From Bryum argenteum (lineage: Eukaryota > Streptophyta > Bryopsida > Bryales > Bryaceae), in assembly GCA_037043015.1 (NCBI GenBank), contig CM073324.1, positions 22,646,097 through 22,710,096 of the forward strand: a stretch of DNA of 64,000 nucleotides, in the 5' to 3' direction. This document shows positions 34,601 to 46,072 of this stretch, piece by piece. The notes beneath the pieces are model-generated. The model made no database searches. It saw nothing but the letters and a program-made list of their open reading frames with translations, and had not been told where the DNA came from. Within the stretch, counting starts at the first letter, position 1; each line of letters starts with the position of its first letter. The position numbers and the translations under genes were made by a program.

Positions 34601-36750
34601 ATAAGACCGGACCAAAACACATTGTGTCCTTTTTTACTTAGGAAAAAAATCATACTATGAGTAACCAACATTATAGTGATTATCAACTTTGGAGTTCCAA
34701 CAATTTAAAATAGGCGCGGGTTTGAAACTTTGTGCGACATGTGTTATTCTTTCATTGTAGGGTATGTTGTGTTTACACCCCTTAGAAATGTTTACTTCAT
34801 AATTTGAGAAGGCAAGTCAAATTTTGTGATTAGCAACTTTGTTTCATAGTGGATGTTTACAAAATGTGCACAAAGAAGGTGCCTTATTGGTTGATGAAGT
34901 GCATGATACACTCCAAAAAAGACTGCTTCAAACCTAGGCCAAACACTAAATCAAACTCAAGGCAGTGTAGTAAGTGAAAAGAAAAGATACAACTTGCCAA
35001 TAAAGTTGAAGAATAAAATTCAAATTTCAAGATAATATCAAATTTGGGTTATATTGAATAGCATAATGTTAGCCTCAAATCTCTCATAACTTTTTTAGGG
35101 ATAGATTTGTGCTTCTTGTGCGATATTGTGCCAAATTGCTATTGAGTGGGTTACTTGATAAACCCCTCGTTTTAATATGTTTATTCACGGTCAAAACACA
35201 CATCATAGACGCCCTACATGAGACCGGGTTTGTACTAGCATATAGTATAACCATAAATTGATTCCTACCAACGGTCACATCTCCAAACATGAAGTAATAA
35301 AAATGTTATTGCGAATACGCATCCGAAGCGTCTATTGTCCAATTGCAACCTATCCTTACAAATTATTTTGCTATTAGATAGCAATGTCGCATACATATTT
35401 GTTTACCAAGTTAAAAAAGTATTTGAGTTACTTATACAAGAGTTGATGTTCTTAAGGTGGGCAAATAACACACTGAATTTAAGATTTACTTCTAGATGCT
35501 TTAATATGATCCAAATTCTTTAACAAATTCTTGTCCATGCTTGGGTTTTGAATTCAATTTTCTTAGGATATAAAGTATTCATTTTGTTGCAATGTTAATC
35601 ATGTGAGATCTTTAGTATGTTATTATTGAGTAAAGGATTAATGTATGGAGTTAATTCCCCATTATTTCTTTATTTTATTTTTTTTAGAGAAAAAAATAAA
35701 AAAAAGGCTTTGCATGTAATCAATAGGTGAAATAGAGAAGCTTTCAAGATGATCAAATTTTAATTCTAATATATGGTTTTCAAGCAATTGAAAAGGTAAA
35801 TATGAGCACAAGGGCTCTTTGAAGTAGCCTTGTTGGCTATTAGATGCCTTTAAGCACTTAAGCATTTACTTTCTACAAATTTGGATATAGTAAGATTCGA
35901 AAGAAATTGATATGTTTCCTTGTAAAATGTACCTTGATTCTATTGTTTAAGATTCAATGGATAGAATATCTTCACTGGAGGTGAAACTTACTTGCCAAGA
36001 ACAAATGCTTTTACATGTGGATAAAAGTTGAAAGGTTGGCATTTTCAACCTTTGTTCTTGGTGGAAAAAAGGGGTAGACAACAGTCTATAGGAAAGGAGA
36101 TTTTATTCCCTGCTGTTCTTTGTTCTTGAGTGCAACGTTTTTTTCCAAATTGAAAAATAGAGGGCGGAATTTGGCTTCTAGGTGTCAATATGGATGTTTG
36201 GCGGGCACTAGAAGTGGTTCAGTGGGCCACGCAATTATTTCAAGGAAGGTCGGCATCCAACAACAACCTCCTCGAATCATTTCAAAAATCATTGTTCCAA
36301 AATCTTGGCATGGTCAGAAGATCTAGAATCTTCTATTCGGAAAATTTTACACCTCTGACAAATGCCAAATGGTTGAGATTTCAACATATACACATCACCA
36401 AACAATGTACTAAATTGCAATCTAAAGCTAAAAGAACTTTAAACACATTCAATTTATGAAAACTCAACACTATAGAATTACATTATAATCCTCACAACAC
36501 AAAAGACTAAATCAATGTTAACATTACAACAATAGTAAACCCCACCTCCCCTTTGCTACTTCTAACTTTGCAACCATAGTGAAAGATGGCATATAACATC
36601 AAATTGGTCACTCTACTAAGCTATTGCCAAATACAACAATACAAGATACGATTGGACATACAAGCAAGTACTACCAACCTTGCAGTAATTCTCCAACAAA
36701 AAGGTTCAAGCTTTTAGTGTCTTACTAACTCCCAATACATGAACTTAGTC
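34600..36750 (+). repeat. segmental duplication S1, copy B
   Basis: Collinear with 4230-8000 but without the two insertions found there, so it serves as the empty-site reference at about 35430 and 35814. Confidence 0.75.
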
Positions 36751-38086
36751 TCTTTGGATGTTATACAGAGGCTCTCAAGTGTATACAATGGTAGTTCAGT
36801 GTCAGAGCCGTTGCAAGGTTTCAAGGCTGGTATCATAAAGGGATTGAACTCAAGTAGGAATAAGTTCTGGTTTTGAAACTAAAGTAAAATATGTCAGTAT
36901 GTTGGCATTGAAGTGCAGCAATATGCTGTAGTAGTAGTGCTGTACCCCCTCCAACTTACATTCCGTAATGCGTTGTACATATCAGATTTGTGTATTTTTT
37001 TTTCTGTCTCAAAATAACCGAATGTCAAAGAAGAAATAGGCATAGGTAAAAGACCTGGTTTAGAATTAATCTAGAATATAATTTTATCATGTTTGCAATG
37101 GCTACTTACCATATGGTGTTTTTCTTGCTTACGATAAAATGTGGTTCAAATGTGGAAGGAGCATACTCCACTTGCTGATGGTGTACTCCTGCAATGCAAA
37201 GAAAAGAACACCAGATAATTAAACCTGCAAGCTCACTTGAATACGAAATTTAAAATTCTCTCAAATGAGGATAATGCGAATGTGGGCACGTTCTTTAGGA
37301 ACCCACACTATTTTGCATTCCTTCCAGCAACGTTTTGAACAGTGAGAGAAGATTCAAGGCAGTCTAAATTTGGAGGTGAGCCTAAAGGGCAATCATCAAA
37401 AAACTAAGAGGCATATATCTTGTGGGTCTCCTTTAATCAGATGATCAATGCACCCCATTGGTCTAAGACATCGTTTATCGAACTTAATCCTTGTTTGTAG
37501 GCCACTTTTGGGGATTTCTATTAAACGTGTCCACTAAAGATGGTTGTTCCATTGTATTGGGAGAGGACACTCCCATGGAATCTCAACTACCTTATAATAA
37601 TGAGTGAGCATGGATTCTCAAACAAATTTGAGTTTTTGTCTACAACCTTTACCCGTACAGTACATTATTCTCGAAATTGGGCCAAATTAGGATATTTGGG
37701 CCAATGCTAGTGCCGGAATCCTGCCTTGAACTTTGTCGGCAGAAAAAGAATACCGGTAATGTGGCCAGAGAAAATTTCTGTGGCCCTGAAAATGATGAGT
37801 AAGCATGAAAAAGCTGCCCCTGAATCCATCATGATTCATTACCCTAAGGTTCACTTTGCTTGGGATACCCGTTCACACAGAAAAATTTGTGGAACAATCC
37901 TTTTGTGATTACCCCTGAACCCCAAAAGGTGGAGGGTTCAAATTTTCAATCTTCATTTTCAGGTCTTAACTTGCTCATTCAGCTAATCTCGCTCTTGAAT
38001 AACCACGTTAACGATTTATGAAGAATAATAAAAATAGATTCCAAAAACTCACGTCCCGTGGTATCACAAGAGGCCGTAGGCACATG
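36751..38086. other. gene-free DNA upstream of the HD-Zip island
   Basis: No gene recognised. GC content rises toward the right end. Confidence 0.6.
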
Positions 38087-38479
38087 TAAGGTAGAATGCC
38101 CTTAAACCGTTCGGCCCCCCTGAAGCGCATGCTAGACTGCCTGTTAAACCGCCCATGGCCTGGACCTTTTTGCACCCACGGCAAAAAAGAGTATTCTGAA
38201 ATCTGAGGGTTCATAATGACTTGATCTGGAATCTTTTTGCACGGTTTTTGCCACATGCGTGACCCGCCACAAAGGAGAGTCTACTGAGCGGTTTAAGGTC
38301 ATGTACACTTTTGACTTCAAAAATTTGTGGTAAATTCATCTTTTGCTATTTAATTCTGGAAATTTTTGCATTCACTCTCCCTCTTGTTTCTCCATCGAAG
38401 AAAAATTACAAACAATACACACGATGTCCACAACCATGCTGAATCTCTTATTTGAGCGGTTTAAGGGCATTCTACCTTA
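38087..38479. mobile_element. 389-bp TA-flanked inverted-repeat element (MITE)
   Basis: The element 38089-38477 is flanked by TA at 38087-38088 and 38478-38479. Its ends are AGGTAGAATGCCCTTAAACC in inverted orientation, identical for at least 20 bases. An additional diverged copy of the end motif lies inside, near 38284-38306. TA flanks are consistent with a Tc1/mariner (Stowaway-type) relative, but the ends differ from the CTCCCTC type at 17850. It sits about 0.7 kb upstream of the HD-Zip TATA box. Confidence 0.8.
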
Positions 38480-39176
38480 TATGACCTGCAAATACGTGTA
38501 AAAGATTGAATAAGAATGTGGAGCAATGAGATTGTAATGGAACTGTACTGGGAACAGAGAGGCGTGTGGTTCCGGTACAACGGACAGGAAACTACGCTTC
38601 CATATTCTTCTTGTGCGGAGCAGCTGCTGCACGAGAGCTTTATTCTGTCAGAGTGTGGCTTCAACACCGTCGCTGTGCGTATTTATTGAGCTTACAGCCA
38701 TGTCGGAGACGACAACGGTGCCGATATGAGCTCCCGATTACGAGCTCAGTAATCCCTCAAGGTAAAATACCCAAGAGAGCGAAAGATACTGCTTTCGAAT
38801 TCCGTGCTCGGATTTAGTGTGAGATATGGCTATGGCATGGCAGAACGGTCTACACCGTGCCAGACGGGCGACGACAAGAAGATCCAACGATCGTCCAAGA
38901 GCCTGTTGTACAGAACCCGTCTGAACCAGGATTTAGTCAAAGCGAGTAATGAGGAGAGAGAGCGTGTCGGTGATAACAAGCAGCGATTAGTGGCTATGGT
39001 GTGAAAAAGCACATTACCCTCGTTCATGGCACTGCTTAAACCGCGTTGATGAGGGAGACAAGTCCCATCGCGAGCTTGGATATCGCGCCCCTGCTTATAT
39101 TACCGGTAATTGCAATTGCGAGCAGCTAGCACAGGGGCCACCATGGGCGCGGAGCTTTTGCTGGCTGGCCTTCTCG

Positions 39177-39187
39177 CTTATATATGG
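39177..39187 (+). promoter_or_regulatory. TATA box of the HD-Zip gene
   Basis: CTTATATATGG lies about 330 bp upstream of the start codon in a GC-richer region. It predicts transcription start at about 39210-39220. Inference from sequence only. Confidence 0.55.
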
Positions 39188-39231
39188 CAGCTCGTCTCAC
39201 TTGTCTAAAAACCAGCTCTTCTCGACTCGAC

Positions 39232-39434
39232 ATGGCTCTACAGTGCAAGAGTGAGTGTTCGTGAGTTCGAGACAGAGAGAGTGAGCGAGATAGGAGTTGT
39301 AAAGCTGCAGACTTAAATATAAATTTAGAAGGGAGATGTAGCTTGTGAGAGGGGCAGAGATCTGTGACGCTGGCTCAATGCGGGGGCTCGTCGGCACGGC
39401 AATGTTGGGATACGGAAACGTATTTGACTACTCT
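39232..39434 (+). promoter_or_regulatory. three upstream ORFs in the HD-Zip leader
   Basis: If transcription starts near 39215, the leader holds three upstream ATGs before the main start: a 10-codon ORF at 39232-39264, a start-stop ATGTAG at 39335-39340, and a 19-codon ORF at 39375-39434 (MRGLVGTAMLGYGNVFDYS). None overlaps the main frame. Upstream ORFs are known to repress translation of some HD-Zip I genes, AtHB1 being the described case with a conserved peptide uORF. Whether this peptide is related is unknown. Confidence 0.5.
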
Positions 39435-39510
39435 TAGCCAGTTTGTCGCCGAGCCCGTGAGTTTGTCCGGAAGTCTGTACCTCACCACGAGTGCCACTGC
39501 TTGGGTAGAA

Positions 39511-40915
39511 ATGGCGAATCGAGGCTACAGTGGCTCGAATGTCATGCTTGTGCGAAACGATAGCAACAACGACATGTCCTTAGCTGCCATGCTTGCTTCG
39601 TGTACTCCAGTTGCGCTTCAAGGTTAGTTTTTTACAGAGCTGCACAGAACCGAAAATATGTATGAATGTGTATTCTCTTTCAGTTGCAGATTTGACGAAT
39701 CTCAACACTCTGAATCTGGAAGTAGCATCTAAGTAGGTAGAGTGACTTACGCGAAGACTTGCTGTCGAAACACGAAGTGAGTTTGAAGTGATCTCTACTT
39801 TGGAACGAACGCGCTTACAGATTTTTAATTGTAAGAGTTTCTGTGTCGGCGCATTGTGCAGTGCAACGCGCAGGTGGAGGAGGCTTGGAGGAGGCCGTGG
39901 CCAGTTGTAGCCAAAAACGTTTTCTCTCTCCTACGGTCGAAGCTTCGACGGGTGAAGATCAAGGTGAAGAGGATACTGGCGATGACTGCACACATCACGT
40001 GGAGAAGAAAAGACGACTTTCTACTGAACAAGTCCGGTCACTCGAGAAGAGCTTCGAGGTGGAGAACAAACTCGAGCCAGAGAGGAAAATGCAGCTTGCG
40101 AAAGATCTAGGGCTTACGCCACGCCAAGTGGCCGTGTGGTTCCAGAATCGTCGTGCACGCTGGAAAACGAAACAGCTAGAACGGAATTACGACGTCCTTA
40201 CTGCAGATTACAACCTCTTGAAAACTGATTACGATGCTGTTCTCACGGAGAAGAAGACGCTCCAGATGAAGGTGAGAAGCTTAATTTTCCTTTCTAGTAA
40301 ATTAGACGAAGCTCGACAATCGTGCCGGTTGAATCTGCGATATTCTTCAAGTCACTGACACACATTGCACTCCATGGACAGCTGTCTTGAAGTGTCGAAA
40401 GTAACGAAACGATTGTAGCTGAATTCGTACACTTTACTTGATTCTCTTGACAGATTGAGAGCTTGACGGGAAAATTGAAAGTTACCGCACCCGTCGTCGT
40501 CGCTCCACCCGAGAAAAAGAAGGTATCGAAGACACCGACGGAGGAGTCTGTCAAGCCAGAGCTTCCACCGACGCTCCCGATTGCAAGCAACGAAGTGCGG
40601 AAAGAGGATGGTTCGAGCCTGCAGACAATAAGCTCCAACAGTATTTCAAGCGAAGTCCTGAACGTGGACAGCCCGCATACAATGGACAGTGCTGCCCCGC
40701 CGCTTGTGATCCCGATGAATCTGTATCCCGAGTTGTCGGCAGACATTGACTCCCATGCGATCCTTCCTTTTCCCAGCGACAACCTGTTGCTCGATTCTCT
40801 TGATTGCAAACTCATTTCAGTGAAGCCTGAAGAAGCCTCCTACCAGGACGAGTCTTGTGGTTACTTTTTGGCGCAGATGGATGACGAGAAGCAACCATGG
40901 TGGGAGTGGCCATGA
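39511..40915 (+). CDS. class I HD-Zip transcription factor
   Basis: The protein binds DNA as a dimer and regulates transcription in the nucleus. HD-Zip I proteins recognise CAAT(A/T)ATTG-type sites and act in development and abiotic stress responses. Coding exons are 39511-39622, 39862-40271 and 40454-40915, with GT-AG introns in phases 1 and 0, giving 327 residues. The start is the first in-frame ATG after the upstream ORFs. An acidic segment precedes the homeodomain at about 86-145 ([13 protein letters not shown] at 129-141). The leucine zipper follows directly, with heptad residues L143, L150, L157, V164, L171 and L178, and the second intron interrupts it after residue 174. The C-terminus is acidic to aromatic and ends WWEWP, resembling an AHA-type activation motif. 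There is no START or MEKHLA domain and no CPSCE motif, so classes II to IV are unlikely. Confidence 0.93.
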
Positions 40916-42768
40916 ACCGATCGTACATTCCGCTTACACACTTATGTCCAAGCTAAAATTTCCGTCAATAATAGACGCAGACAAATTCAATTTTCGCACC
41001 AAATTTGTAAAGGTAGCAAGAGATCTAGGTCCCTGCTGTTGCAAAGCTTTTGTGACACCAAACCGAATAATTTTTGCTCAAAAAACCAGAGAGAGATATG
41101 TTTTTTAGTTTAGACAATAAGAGTTACGGACTCGGCTTAGCTACTGAGTAAGGTATAGCAAGAATGAAGCTCAGAATAAGTCCGATTTGACTCCGAAGTG
41201 CGCCGATCCGCATATAGGCTCAGAGTACTTCCCTTCCGGAGTACAAGTACGTGAGCCTCGAGAAGTATAGTACTTAGACTTAGACTTGTACATGATTAGT
41301 GACATTAATCAAATTATCTTAAAACCTCAGTATCGCAGTCTCCTCTCTTGCAAACATGCAGTACTTATCCGACAAGCGAATGCGCACTATCGTACCGCCT
41401 TCGTTCCACGAGCACAGAATTGTCCGACGGGATCTTCAATCGTACCTTATGTAAGAACAATCAAGCAACTTGCCAGAATGTCGGGGTAGATAATGCTTAA
41501 GTACTCGCTCACTGTTGCGATTAAGCAATCTCGCTCGTGCTGGCGACGGCTTACAGTGAACTTCTGGCGAGTTTCTCCCTAAGTAGCTTGCGGCGAACCT
41601 ATGAGAGTGTAGCACACCGATTTGAGCCTAATTTAGTGCAACCGTTTTGTATCGATCGGCACCATGGATCATTCTCCCGATTCATCATGAGCAAGTCTCC
41701 GATCAGCGAAAGGGGCGGGCTATTAGCTGGTATCCCTATTAAGCTCCCTGCTTTTGAATGTGGCAACCTTTTCCCGCTCTTGCGAGGAAAGAAGTAGAAC
41801 GGGGAGGATAATCAATGATACAAAAGCCGCTTGATTCATAAGAGGGTGCATGAAGAAGTAGGTAAGTGACCTTCATGTGTTTCTTCATGTGTTTCTTGTG
41901 AAATGCCTCAAATTGTTTCTTTATAGGGCATGGTGGAATCAAAAGTCTTCTAATAATAATGTTAACTTGTAAATTATAGTGAAAAAAAAAGGATAAGAAT
42001 GACTTTAATTTTTGGTTAATTCTTACAATTATTTTTTTCTCTTTTGATATACATGAGTATATGAGCCCACAAAGTGGGTTGCATTAAGTGGTAGGAAATC
42101 TCACACCAAGAAATTGAATCCACATCCTTGAAGTGGGTACAATACAATTATCCTTTGCTAGTTTAAGGTCATTCGAGACCCATTTCACCCACACTCTAGA
42201 ATAGGAGAGGCTTGTGAGTGAAGCTTGCGAACTATCTATCGCAAGCTCTACTCTCGCACACGAGAGTCGAGCAAGTGAATTTTTCTTTTTGGATACGGAC
42301 GTGGTTGCAAAGAGAAATTGCCATGTGGTTCATATTGCCCAAGCACACCAAACATCTGACTATTTGGAATCATGATATTTTTATTTTATTTTTTTTTATT
42401 TTTTTTATATATTTTTTTTTATTTTTTTTATTTTTTTCCATTTGTGTATCAGAGTTCTTACAAGCTTGCTCATTACTCCATGACCATGATGATGATGACT
42501 TCATGATGCATCTCACCCTTCTGATGATGTATAAGATACATGTTTGTTTTGTTTTGTTTTGTTGCTCTAATGATAATAATAATAAACACTCTTTGCTAGA
42601 AAAAAAAGCCACTCTTGGCTTGCCCTGTCTGTGCACCACTCAATTAAAAAGCTACCCAGCTTGCTTCTTACCTCCATCATCACCTTTAGGAAAAATGGCG
42701 AGGGGAGAAAGAATTTAGTGAAAAATAAAAGTTCCTTGTTTGTTTGCAAGTTCATCAAGGTTTTCTCT
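40916..42768. other. 3' flank of HD-Zip and gene-free DNA
   Basis: The first few hundred bases are presumably 3' UTR. No further gene is recognised. An open frame of 86 codons at 41537-41797 has no recognisable motif. Confidence 0.5.
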
Positions 42769-43265
42769 TTAACCCTTAAAAGTCCCTTGGGGATAGTATG
42801 TACGGTGTCATATAATTAGGATTTGATACCAACAAGAAACTCTAAACTGGAATCGTAATAGCTCACTAGAACCGCACTAATTCAAATGTCAACTTCTTCT
42901 TTGAACTCAAACCCATTAAAGGTGTGCATTCACTTCAAATACAACCAAAATGCACCGTATTCTACTGGTCGCCACGGCACGCTCAGACCTTTAGGGGTTA
43001 ACGCCGAGAATGTTGAGTAGGGGTTGATTTTGTGCGGAACGAAGACACCTCTGCGGGTAAAAGGTTAAGTTCTTGAGCCACGAATGTCCTCTTCAAAAGT
43101 GAATTTGTACTTTAAAATTTTTTGTTGTTGTTTAAGTTTTCTCTTTAACTCCAAGAATGTTGAGTATGGATTGATTTCGTGCGGAACGGGAGACACCTCC
43201 GCCGGTAAAAGGTTAAGTTCTTGAGCCACGAAGGTCCTCTTCAAAAGTGAATTTTTACTTCAAAA
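42740..43265 (+). repeat. tandem duplication, about 125-bp unit, one unit split by a MITE
   Basis: A unit beginning TTTTCTCTTTAAC and running through GCCGGTAAAAGGTTAAGTTC to CTTCAAAAGTGAATTT occurs twice: 42761-43105 (interrupted) and 43137-43252 (uninterrupted). The uninterrupted unit has the single TTAA at 43145-43148. Confidence 0.88.
42769..43001. mobile_element. short TTAA-flanked MITE, family B, copy 2
   Basis: The element 42773-42997 is flanked by TTAA at 42769-42772 and 42998-43001. Ends are CCCTTAAAAGTCCCTTGG and, from the right strand, CCCCTAAAGGTCTGAGC. The adjacent tandem unit at 43137-43160 carries the same flanking bases (TTCTCT, TTAA, then C..C.AGAATGTTGAGTA) with one TTAA and no insert. 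This shows precise duplication of TTAA on insertion. The copy at 3048-3262 is closely similar. Confidence 0.93.
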
Positions 43266-44599
43266 ACTACCTGCAGATAGGCACATACATTCATTCTTTT
43301 AGAAGTGATGAATCATACATGAGATAGGAGCTCTCATATTAGTCAGAAGAGCATCATTCATCCGAAATTTTATTCTTTAATTTTGTATGAGTATCAAATA
43401 GTTGTTTTAATTGATGAGATGCATCAACAAAGGAGTTTCATCTCAATCTTGTTCTATATATGTGTATTTATCTTGCTGGTTAGTTTACAAATCTTGGTGT
43501 AATAAGATTGAGATACAACTATTTGAATGGTGACATATACACACTGCAAAAGAATGAGAAAGGGGTTGGTCGGGCCGTGCAATAATTCCAAGCTTAGATT
43601 GCATCCCTTTAACAACCCCTTTGCATGATTTGCAAAGCGAGTGTGTTGGCCTCTTTGAATTGACAGTTTGATAAAAGTATTCTTTTTCAGTGGTTTGGAA
43701 GCTTCGAACTGTCATTGCATAGAAGCTCTTATTTGTGCATGGCTAAGATGCTTCAAATTGTTACGCAGACAAAGTCTTTCAATTGTTAGCAGGTCAAATT
43801 CTTTCAAATGTCGGTGAAATAGAAGCTTCTGCGTGTCATTGGGTTAGAAGCTTTAGTTTGTCAGGGGAACAAAAAATTAAAATTATACAAAATCTCCTAT
43901 TTTATCAATCTCACAATCTTATATGCACCAAAGTGTCTAAATTCTAAGGTAAACACATCATGTTGAATTTCAAATCTCAATCCAATCTACAACAAAATAA
44001 GAAGTGGTCTGAAGCACATTCAGTCATGGTCACTTGGACATTACATCTCACAATATATTGTTCATAGCGCAAGAGACATAACAAATTCAATCAATATCTA
44101 GAAGTATCAAAAAATTATAAAATTTACCTTGATTCACCCCGATTTACTTCAAGTTCTACTACCTTGGTAAAAAGGCGTAACACATCAAATACTTACTCTA
44201 CAAAATATTTTCCAAATTTAGAGTATACAAATAGCACCATACAAACAAGTGACTATAACCAAAACTAATATTTCTTCAATGAAAAGGTACAAGTTTGGAG
44301 TGTGTGACTAACTTTGAACACATGATCTTCATTTTAAAATGCATGGAGCAAATCCCTCTTTCAACATTATACAAGTACCTAAGGCTAAAAACAATCAAAA
44401 TTTGAAGCTAGCTCTTTTAAATCTTGAGGTCTACCTTTCTACAAGTTAGCTAGCTTCAAAGTTTTGGCTTGGGTCACTTGAAGATTTAAACAAGATATTG
44501 GTTATGAACAAGTCAACAAGAAGAAATTGTTTCTAAAAGGCCGAAAAATTAAAATTTAAATTTAAAAATTAAAAAACAAAATAATATATATATATATAT

Positions 44600-44657
<58 letters not shown>

Positions 44658-44947
44658 CCACCGTAGGCACTAAAAATAAAATTGCGTTTAGAAACTCTCA
44701 AATTAGAATTTAACTTTGAAAAGTTTTCACCACATACAATTTTTACGGATTACTACACCCACACCATATAATGGCCCAAATTACTAAAATTTGACCTTCA
44801 TCTATGTTGCCCAAAAACACCAAACTTTCATTCTAGATTTTAAAGATCTCTAATGTTTACAAATCTTCAAGGCTTTAAATTACTCTACAACCATCAATTG
44901 ATTGAATAACCCATGCGGAACTTGAAGAATTCACTATTAGTACGGTT
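43266..44947. other. gene-free repeat DNA
   Basis: No gene recognised. 43545-43640 carries one copy of the recurrent short module, and 43640-43930 carries short GTCAGTGGCAGAT-like repeats similar to those near 28440-28690. About 44330-44850 is a diverged family E piece that includes a TA microsatellite. Confidence 0.55.
44583..44656. repeat. (TA)n microsatellite, about 74 bp
   Basis: TA dinucleotides with one GA interruption near 44600. Confidence 0.95.
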
Positions 44948-46072
44948 TTAAACTCCTAAAGGCCAAAGAATTTTTTAAACCTCCAAACTTTTAAAAATGC
45001 AATTATTATCACCTTGTGGAAATTGAGGTAAAGCGCAAAGCTATACACATTTTTTCCGGACTTTTAGCCATAAGATCTTTACCTGACTACACTTGTGATC
45101 ACCTTGTCGGATCACGACCATTGGATCTCCACCATTTGTGGGATCTTAATGCTCGAAGTTGATACAAAATATATTTGGAGCATTGCCTGAGAGACATAAT
45201 CTACTTTGTACCAAGGAGGACTTAATGATTATTGGTCCAAACAATTTACTTATATTTGTTTTCCATTTAGATAACTAGGTGAGGATGCTCGTGCAAATTT
45301 TTAGAGACTCATTGTGCTTTTGAATCTTCATGCAAATTAATTTCTAGACGAAGGTAAGAAGAAGGCAATCTAGAAAATCAAGCCTCAAGTAGATAGATAG
45401 ATAGATAGATAGATAAATAAAAACTCCAATCCTTTTTCAGGACCGGCATGATTAGAGTGTCTGTTCGTCAAGCCAACGACCTAAAGCCCACCGGACAAAA
45501 GGACCTTGGTGCAAGACAGCCTCAAGTATATAGTATTTTGCTGAGGAAAAAAGTGAAATGTGAGTAGGTACCTTATTTGGTTTGTGATTTTTGCGCAAAA
45601 TTGTTTTTGAAGAAATTTAAGATCTCAAGTGTTGAAAATCTCTGAAAAGAAAAGAAAAATAATATAAATAAATATAAATAAATATATTATTATTATTCTA
45701 AATGAAAATTTATTGGAAAATGAGAAGATAGTCTTTGGAATTTTTACAGGCTACCCTTGTAAAATTGTTATACTTTTGACTTGGGTCACTTTGAAATTCA
45801 AGTAGTGATTTGGTTATGCACGTATTTCGTAGAATTCTTCCTTTAAATAAGGTATAATTTTTTAACTATCCTTTTTTGGACTTGAACACCCAAATTTGTT
45901 CATAAAGGTTGTAAAATTAGATGTTAGTTTTGTAGGTTTTACCACATACACTTGTGATAGAAAGAGCACTCAATAAACATTACAGAAAAAAATATTACTT
46001 CTAACTCCTTCACCTAGGTTGCCCAAAATTGCAAGAAACCGTTTACGACTTTCTTGGGCCTTTACGGGTTAA
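44948..46072 (+). mobile_element. family E element with a retroposon insert
   Basis: The right end reads GGCCTTTACGGG followed by TTAA at 46069-46072. The left end starts CTCCTAAAGGCCAAAG just after TTTTAAA at 44946-44952. The interior follows 11290-12487 in order: the ATGCAATTATTATCACCTTG stretch near 44996, the GATCACGACCATTGGATC stretch near 45110, GTGCAAATTTTTAGAGACTC near 45290, and the GCCCAAAATTGCAAG right part near 46021. It carries a 126-bp insert at 45392-45517. Confidence 0.78.
45381..45528 (-). mobile_element. 126-bp retroposon-like insert with 11-bp target duplication
   Basis: The insert 45392-45517 is bounded by AGCCTCAAGTA at 45381-45391 and 45518-45528. Its left end is a (GATA)n run, which on the - strand is a (TATC)n tail at the 3' end of the insert. 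An 11-bp duplication with a simple-repeat 3' tail is the pattern of a SINE or the 3' end of a truncated LINE. No clear Pol III A and B boxes were identified. Confidence 0.65.

Noticed and set aside
42370-42718. 166-codon and 89-codon open frames near 42.2-42.7 kb
   Set aside because: Both run through T-rich or A-rich low-complexity DNA and have no motif.
45392-45517. tRNA-derived SINE with Pol III promoter
   Set aside because: No convincing A or B box was seen in the 126 bp, so only a retroposon-like label is used.
3044-46072. Firm assignment of the TTAA elements to piggyBac
   Set aside because: Two members have matching ATAA or ATAT flanks and no transposase is visible, so the superfamily is left open.
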